DNA of 36,682 nt from Thermotogae bacterium (GTDB taxonomy: Bacteria > Hydrothermota > Hydrothermia > LBFQ01), in contig JAADDJ010000044.1 of assembly GCA_013153965.1 (NCBI GenBank), forward strand, positions 1-36,682, written 5' to 3'. A model generated the notes under the pieces. The model made no database searches. It saw only the letters and a program-made list of their open reading frames with translations, and was not told where the DNA came from. Position numbers and translations under genes: made by a program. Positions 31,995 through 36,682 of this stretch are shown here, piece after piece; the first letter of the stretch is position 1; each line of letters starts with the position of its first letter.

Positions 31995-33051
31995 TCCGTG
32001 GTGGCTGGGAAGGGAGGTGCCTCCGCCGGAGAGGCTTCTTCCGATAAGCGAGACGCCGGGAATACTGCGTTTCTGGATACCCGTGGGGGGCATAAGCCCT
32101 AAGGATCTAAAGGGCATGCTCTACGGCTGGTCCAAGAGGTGGGGGCAGTACTCGGCCATGCTCATTGACCTTCAGAGGATAGAGCTACCTCCGACCAACT
32201 TTGCGGACATTCTGGACTTCTACACCAGCAGGTTGCACGTATCAAGCGACAGGCATCTGATAGCAGTCAATGGGGCCCAGTGGATAGACGAGGCCCTCTT
32301 AGGGGAATATCTGGATGAAACTTACACGGTGGTTCTCATATACCACATTCTGCCGGATATGGATTTCAGGGCCATCCTCCCCTACTATCCCGATTCGCCC
32401 TCGCCGGGGGACGTCCGGGAGGCGTTCTGGAGGGGCGACGTTGAGAGGGCCATCTCCCTGCTGCGTGGCTACGGTAAGCCCCTTGAGAGGAGGTTGAAGT
32501 CCTACCTTTGGAGGTACGTGGTGGGCTTCCCTCCGGATGAGAGATTCTACTCCATGGCCGTCAAGATGTATGCCCTGATCCATGAGTACTACGATGTCAG
32601 AGAGAAGGGGCTGTTTCGTAAAGTTCTCTCGTACGTCATGCGGAGTGCCGGCGGTAGGTTCAAGTATCGGGAGGCCGCCGAGAGTCTATCGCTGCGATTT
32701 GAAACCCTACGGGCCTTCATAGACCAGATGATCAGCGTGGGGCTCATATACGAGGTCACGCACGTCAATAGGGAAAGTCCCCGCTCCCCCCGGATAATCC
32801 TTCCCGGAAACGGTCAATTCTATCATCTCCTGCGACACACGGACACCAAGGAGATTCTGATGCTGGACGAGAACTCCAAGGGGATACTGGTCTTCCTCCT
32901 CCCGTACGTGGTGGGGAAGGCTCTGGAGATGGGATACGAAGTTTCATTTGAGGATGACGAGGGTCGCCACCTGCGCTTTAGGGGGAATAACGATTTCTCC
33001 CTCCGTCTGGGGGAGGACGTCTCTTACGTTGAGGTCGTAGGACTGCTATGA
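31966..33051 (+). CDS. Degenerate AAA_14-type ATPase-like protein lacking Walker motifs
   Basis: 361 residues. The opening LFADNPWWLG and the C-terminal winged-helix pattern (YREAAESLSLRFETLRAFIDQMISVGLIYEV) resemble AAA_14/DUF4143-type ATPases (COG1373). Where those have GPRQVGKTT the protein has PVGGISPKDLK (residues 39-49). Where the Walker B acidic pair of FLDE is expected it has IAVNGAQ (99-105), so neither nucleotide-binding motif is intact. It is probably a pseudo-ATPase working as a binding or regulatory protein, but similarity is modest and I cannot exclude an unrelated fold. It overlaps both neighbours (29 bases with the dehydratase, ATGA with purM), so the three are one operon. Confidence 0.6.
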   Translation: MLTDLLFADNPWWLGREVPPPERLLPISETPGILRFWIPVGGISPKDLKGMLYGWSKRWGQYSAMLIDLQRIELPPTNFADILDFYTSRLHVSSDRHLIAVNGAQWIDEALLGEYLDETYTVVLIYHILPDMDFRAILPYYPDSPSPGDVREAFWRGDVERAISLLRGYGKPLERRLKSYLWRYVVGFPPDERFYSMAVKMYALIHEYYDVREKGLFRKVLSYVMRSAGGRFKYREAAESLSLRFETLRAFIDQMISVGLIYEVTHVNRESPRSPRIILPGNGQFYHLLRHTDTKEILMLDENSKGILVFLLPYVVGKALEMGYEVSFEDDEGRHLRFRGNNDFSLRLGEDVSYVEVVGLL

Positions 33052-34004
33052 GGTACGAGGACGCGGGCGTTTCCATAGAGCGGGCGAACGCTCTGGTTGA
33101 ATGGCTGAAGGGAACCGTGGGAGGAGGTATAGGCTCCTTCGCCACACGGGTGAGGGTACCCGGCGGGAGCATCCTCCTATCCACCGACGGGGTGGGGACG
33201 AAGATCCTGCTGGCGTTGGAGTACTACGGACTCACCGGCAAGGAGGAGGTGATGGAGAATCTGGGTCAGGACCTGGTGGCCATGGTCTCCAACGACATAC
33301 TGGCCGACGGCGGGCGCACTCTCCACTTCCTTGACTACTACGCTACGGGGAGGTTGGATGGACGGGTCGCCTCCGTCCTTCTCTCCGGTGTCATCAAGGC
33401 ATGCCGGAAGGTGGGCGCCAGACTGGTGGGTGGGGAAACGGCGGAGCTTCCGGGGATGCTTCCGGAGGGCGTCTTTGACGTCGCCGGATTTGGCGTCGGA
33501 GTCCCCCTCAAGAGGCGATTTCCGGCCGTCAGGCCGGGGGATGCCCTCGTGGCCTTCCCATCCTCGGGTTTCCACTCCAACGGGTACTCCCTGATTCGCA
33601 AGATAATAAGCTCCCGAGGTTTAGACATCACCCGCCCCTATAGGGAGACGGGAAGTCGCAGGCCTCTCGGGGATCTACTTTTAAGGCCCACACGCCTTTA
33701 CGCCCGTATAGGGAGGGAGATGTTCCTGAAGTTCGGGGCCAAGAGGGGAGCCCACATCACCGGTGGTGGCATACCCGAAAATCTCCCCCGTGCCCTCTCG
33801 GGACGGGAAGCCCGCATCTTCTGGGACAGGATAAGGACGCCCCGCTTTATGAGGTTCATCTTGGAGGTGGGGGAGGTCCCGGAGGAGGAGGCCCGGAGGG
33901 TGTTCAACATGGGTGTGGGTTTCGTCTTCGTGGTGCCAAAACGCAGATTAAAGGCGGTGTTGCGTAGGTTCAAGGAGGCCTACGTGATCGGTGAGGTGGT
34001 TTAG
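33048..34004 (+). CDS. purM: Phosphoribosylformylglycinamidine cyclo-ligase (AIR synthetase)
   Basis: Closes the imidazole ring in purine synthesis, using ATP to turn FGAM into AIR. The 318-residue protein starts with the family-typical YEDAGVSIERAN. It has the substrate loop GGGIGSFATRV, the nucleotide/Mg segment STDGVGTK, DLVAMVSNDI, GGETAELPGM and the late HITGGGIPENLPRAL. It is somewhat shorter than the common 340-350 residues but has no obvious gap. Other pur genes are not adjacent (purS is about 25 kb away), so the pathway is scattered. The stop overlaps the stop of the convergent SDH gene within the four bases TTAG. Confidence 0.96.
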   Translation: MRYEDAGVSIERANALVEWLKGTVGGGIGSFATRVRVPGGSILLSTDGVGTKILLALEYYGLTGKEEVMENLGQDLVAMVSNDILADGGRTLHFLDYYATGRLDGRVASVLLSGVIKACRKVGARLVGGETAELPGMLPEGVFDVAGFGVGVPLKRRFPAVRPGDALVAFPSSGFHSNGYSLIRKIISSRGLDITRPYRETGSRRPLGDLLLRPTRLYARIGREMFLKFGAKRGAHITGGGIPENLPRALSGREARIFWDRIRTPRFMRFILEVGEVPEEEARRVFNMGVGFVFVVPKRRLKAVLRRFKEAYVIGEVV

Positions 34005-34855
34005 GCTTTGGCCCCGTTGCCGTTCCTCAGACCGTGGTACGTGGGTATGAACTCCACCGAGGGTCTCCTTATGCCTATCGTCTCCGCCCGGTAGAGCTCC
34101 ATAAGCTCATACACCTCCTTGGGAACGTCCGTGCTCACGTTTATTCCCATGGAGCGCATGTCCTCAACCGTCAGGGGATAATCGTGGGTCCATTTGCCGC
34201 TCGTGAGGTCCTTGGCTATCCTGCGAGCCTTCTCCTCGTCCATCTTATCCTTTATGAGATTGAAGACGAAGTCCTCCATCTGCCTTATGGCTTTCTCCGA
34301 GACATCCGCCAGAATCAGGGTCTTGTCCTCCACCTTGTCTATGGGCTTGCTCTCAACGACCTTGAGGACGGAGGCCGCCGGGACGACGGATCCACCGAGG
34401 CCCAGCTGGGGGTCTACGGGTCCCAGAACGGCGTCGGGATTCATGAGTATCTCGTCGGCCGCGAGGGCTATGAGGGTTCCACCGCTCATGGCGTAGTGGG
34501 GCACTATTACGGTGGTCTTCGCCTTGTGGCGCTTGAGAGCCCTCGCTATCTGGCCGGCGGCGAGGACGAGACCTCCCGGCGTGTGTATTATCAGGTCTAT
34601 CGGGACGTTGTCGTCGGTCATGTGTATGGCCCGCAGTATGGCCTCCGAGTCCTCTATATCTATAAAGCGCGAGATGGGGACTCCGAAGAAGCCGACGGTC
34701 TCCTGCCGGTGTATGAGGGTGATGACCCGGCTGCCCCTCTTGCGCTCTATCTCCCGTATTTTGCTAAAACGGGCGTTCTGCAACATCTTACGCTGTATAA
34801 CCGGTTGCAGGGACATCAAAAAAATCAACAGAAAAAGTAGATCCAAGCCTCCCAT
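34001..34855 (-). CDS. SDH-family ClpP-like membrane serine protease
   Basis: 284 residues. An N-terminal hydrophobic anchor (about 5-20) precedes a ClpP/SppA-fold domain with the oxyanion strand LIIHTPGG (88-95) and the nucleophile in HYAMSGGT (Ser124), followed by DEILMNPDAVLGPVDPQLG. This is the pattern of the SDH (serine dehydrogenase proteinase, PF01972) group, small membrane-bound peptidases found in archaea and some bacteria, related to but distinct from SppA. Targets are unknown; the ATP-independent relatives act on membrane proteins or signal peptides. TATAAT ends 6 bases before its ATG with no ribosome site, so the mRNA is probably leaderless. Confidence 0.9.
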   Translation of the reverse strand: MGGLDLLFLLIFLMSLQPVIQRKMLQNARFSKIREIERKRGSRVITLIHRQETVGFFGVPISRFIDIEDSEAILRAIHMTDDNVPIDLIIHTPGGLVLAAGQIARALKRHKAKTTVIVPHYAMSGGTLIALAADEILMNPDAVLGPVDPQLGLGGSVVPAASVLKVVESKPIDKVEDKTLILADVSEKAIRQMEDFVFNLIKDKMDEEKARRIAKDLTSGKWTHDYPLTVEDMRSMGINVSTDVPKEVYELMELYRAETIGIRRPSVEFIPTYHGLRNGNGAKA

Positions 34856-34861
34856 CGTTTT

Positions 34862-34867
34862 ATTATA
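34862..34867 (-). promoter_or_regulatory. -10 element for the SDH-family gene (leaderless type)
   Basis: TATAAT on the minus strand ends 6 bases before ATG 34855, in the 42-base gap that follows argS. Confidence 0.6.
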
Positions 34868-34897
34868 ATCGCGAAAGACGAAGCGGTAGGGCTTGCA

Positions 34898-36649
34898 TCA
34901 GTCCATCCTATCGGGGGCCTCAACCCCGAGGGCGTTCAGGCCGAGCTTCACGGTGTGCATCACCGCCTCGGAGAGGGTGAGACGCTGTCCCTGACGGGGA
35001 GCTCCCACTATACGGTTGTTCTGATAGAAGCGGTGGTAGGTGTGGGCCAGCTCTATCAGGTAATCTACCAGAAGGTTGGGCGAAAACTGGCCGGTAGTCC
35101 CGGATGTGCTCGGCAGGCCCATGGACGCGAACACCCCCTCGCGCAGGTTTAGGGGAACGGTCTTTATGAGGTAGTAGGGGAGATACTGGACGAGGGCGGC
35201 CACGTCCCTCTCCTCGCCTAAGGGGGCACCCATCGGTTGAGGCTCGGCACCGTTCGCCTCGGCGTAGTCCAGAAGGCTCCTTATTCGGGCGTGGGCGTAC
35301 TGGGTGTAGAAGACGGGATTCTCCTTGACGGCCTTCTTCGCCAAGGTCAGGTCAAAGTTGAGCTCTGTCTGGGGAGCGCGCAGGAGCATGAAGAATCTGA
35401 CCGCATCCTTTCCCACCTCGTCCATAAGGTCGTCTAAGGTGTATATGCGTCCCGCCCGTTTGGACATCCTAACCCTCCTGCCCTCCTCATAGAGATTGAC
35501 CTGGCCGGCGATTATCACGTCGTACGTGGCTTCCCTGCCCGTCGCCTCCATGAAGGCCCGCATCACGGCCTTCATCCGTGGTATGTACCCGTGATGGTCG
35601 GGGCCGAAGATGTCGTATATGTATTCGTAACCGCGAAGGAGTTTGTAGAGATGGTACGCCGCATCCCAGAAGAAGTACGTGGGCTGACCGTTTGACCTCA
35701 CCACCACCCTATCCTTATCGTCGCCGTAGAGGGTGGATTTGAAGTACAGGGCCCATCCGGGGTACCTGTACGTGCCGCCGTCGTACAGGTCCGAGAGGCT
35801 CGGAGGCACCTCGTGGGAGATCTCCCCGTGGCCGTCTTGGAAGTAGAGGAGATTCATACGGCGGAGGATGGCGTAGGTCCTCTCCGGGTACTCGGACTTC
35901 CTTATCCACGACTCATGGACGAAGTTATCGTAGTGTATGCCGTACCTTCTCAAGGTCTCTTTCTGGAGCTGGAGGATGCGATGGGCGACTTTGCGACCGA
36001 ACTCTTCGGCCTCCGTGAGGCTCAGTTGGGTGGGTCCCTTAGCCAGCAGGGGGGCGGCCTCCGATACGAACTCTCGGGCCAGCTCCCTCACGTAGTCGCC
36101 ACGGTATCCGTCCTCGGGCATGGGGAACTTGTCCGGAGCGATGAAGTGGAGGATGGAGAGGCCGAGATTGACTATCTGCATCCCCGCGTCATTTACGTAG
36201 TATTCGCTCTCGGCATCGTATCCTAAAAGTTTCAGTATCCGCACTATGCTGTCGCCCACGGCCCCGGCCCGGGCGTTGGCCACGTTCAAGGGTCCGGTCG
36301 GGTTGGCCGATATGAACTCCACCAGTATTCTGACTCCGCTCTTGGGGAATAGACTCTCCCACCGCCCCCGCGCCACCTCGTCGGTCCATCCTCCGAGCGC
36401 CTCGTCTTCCATGCGAAAGTTTATATAGCCTCCGGCTACGCTCAAGGAGAATCTGCCCTTCAGATGGGGCTCCACGCTCTCGGCCATCTCTTGGGCTATC
36501 TTCGGGGGAGGCTGCCTTCGCTCCCTCGCGAGTTTGAAGGGGGCGTTGGTGGTGAAGTCTCCGAATTTGGGATTCTGGGTGCGCTCAACCTCAACGGGTC
36601 CGACCCTCTCCCTCAAGGTTCTCTCCAAGGTGATGTAGGCTCCTCTCAT
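34898..36649 (-). CDS. argS: Arginyl-tRNA synthetase
   Basis: Class I synthetase charging tRNA-Arg. The 583-residue protein has an N-terminal tRNA D-loop-binding domain (about 1-100, with NPKFGDFTTN), then ISANPTGPLNVANARAG (114-129) at the HIGH position. YYVNDAG, FGPDHHGYIPRMKA, the KMSKS equivalent RMSKRAG (394-400), and a DALR anticodon domain ending LGVEAPDRMD follow. The HIGH tetrad reads NVAN (122-125), so both signature histidines are replaced; the rest argues for a working enzyme. ATG 36649 has no ribosome site, and TACAAT ends 9 bases upstream. The gene appears complete, with 33 bases upstream in the window. Confidence 0.95.
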   Translation of the reverse strand: MRGAYITLERTLRERVGPVEVERTQNPKFGDFTTNAPFKLARERRQPPPKIAQEMAESVEPHLKGRFSLSVAGGYINFRMEDEALGGWTDEVARGRWESLFPKSGVRILVEFISANPTGPLNVANARAGAVGDSIVRILKLLGYDAESEYYVNDAGMQIVNLGLSILHFIAPDKFPMPEDGYRGDYVRELAREFVSEAAPLLAKGPTQLSLTEAEEFGRKVAHRILQLQKETLRRYGIHYDNFVHESWIRKSEYPERTYAILRRMNLLYFQDGHGEISHEVPPSLSDLYDGGTYRYPGWALYFKSTLYGDDKDRVVVRSNGQPTYFFWDAAYHLYKLLRGYEYIYDIFGPDHHGYIPRMKAVMRAFMEATGREATYDVIIAGQVNLYEEGRRVRMSKRAGRIYTLDDLMDEVGKDAVRFFMLLRAPQTELNFDLTLAKKAVKENPVFYTQYAHARIRSLLDYAEANGAEPQPMGAPLGEERDVAALVQYLPYYLIKTVPLNLREGVFASMGLPSTSGTTGQFSPNLLVDYLIELAHTYHRFYQNNRIVGAPRQGQRLTLSEAVMHTVKLGLNALGVEAPDRMD

Positions 36650-36658
36650 CTGGCGGCA

Positions 36659-36664
36659 ATTGTA
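36659..36664 (-). promoter_or_regulatory. -10 element for argS (leaderless type)
   Basis: TACAAT on the minus strand ends 9 bases before ATG 36649, near the window edge; any -35 lies at or just beyond the edge. Confidence 0.45.
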
Positions 36665-36682
36665 CCGTGGATGGGTGGGGAA

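Noticed and set aside
30897-32117. Minus-strand open frame of 406 codons opposite the rmlB-like gene
   Set aside because: The plus strand encodes unmistakable dehydratase motifs; the antisense product is low-complexity His/Val/Gly-rich.
34856-34897. Terminator after argS
   Set aside because: The gap has an AT-rich end, but this is the TATAAT of the next gene and there is no stable hairpin before it.
1-36682. A restriction-modification locus inside the window to explain the missing TCGA
   Set aside because: No methyltransferase motifs (such as NPPY with FxGxG) or nuclease-like gene could be found among the proteins here; it must lie elsewhere or be lost.

Overview
The window is a compact, bacterial, roughly 57% GC (estimated by eye) chromosome segment with one tRNA and about 30 protein genes on both strands. 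No stretch over 300 bases lacks a gene. I see no insertion sequence, prophage, CRISPR array or long repeat. Frequent AGG (Arg) and ATA (Ile) codons and Glu/Lys/Arg-rich proteins suggest a thermophile. A PorV-like outer-membrane barrel, two large exported proteins ending in type IX-like C-terminal sorting domains, and a C25 (gingipain-type) peptidase point to a double-membraned bacterium. I would guess an uncultured thermophilic lineage such as WOR-3 or Hydrothermota, but this placement is tentative.

Layout: a tRNA-Val(UAC) at the left edge; asd-tatC (minus); a PorV-like/TPR fusion and its 1107-residue secreted neighbour (plus); AMMECR1, then purS and an SPFH protein (minus); a plus-strand run of a membrane protein, an OsmC-like protein, folP and acylphosphatase; a long minus-strand operon pheT, ZapB-like coiled coil, two ZapA-like proteins, rny and a two-domain oxidoreductase; a C25 peptidase coupled to a TPR protein (minus); a nitrilase and a DUF2227 membrane protein (plus); an operon of TPR protein, membrane protein and unknown protein (minus); an ankyrin/YwqG-like protein (plus); frr-uppS-cdsA (minus); an RmlB-like dehydratase, a degenerate AAA_14-type ATPase and purM (plus); an SDH-family ClpP-like protease and argS (minus).

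Two window-wide signals stand out. First, the tetranucleotide TCGA, the TaqI-type restriction site, is almost absent: I found it only once, in the invariant T-loop of the tRNA. Codon choice bends around it (GTT, TTT, CTT or ATT before GAN). Second, most promoter-proximal genes have a TATAAT-like -10 hexamer only 6-10 bases before the start codon and no Shine-Dalgarno sequence, the arrangement expected of leaderless mRNAs. Internal operon genes instead use strong Shine-Dalgarno sites and ATGA-type overlaps. Convergent genes abut or overlap at their stop codons, leaving no room for intrinsic terminators.

The least familiar biology is the exported-protein set (barrel-TPR fusion, sorting-domain cargo, C25-TPR pair, all with very short and uncharged leader sequences), the ATPase-like protein that has lost both Walker motifs, and the unknown three-gene operon at 24508-26726.
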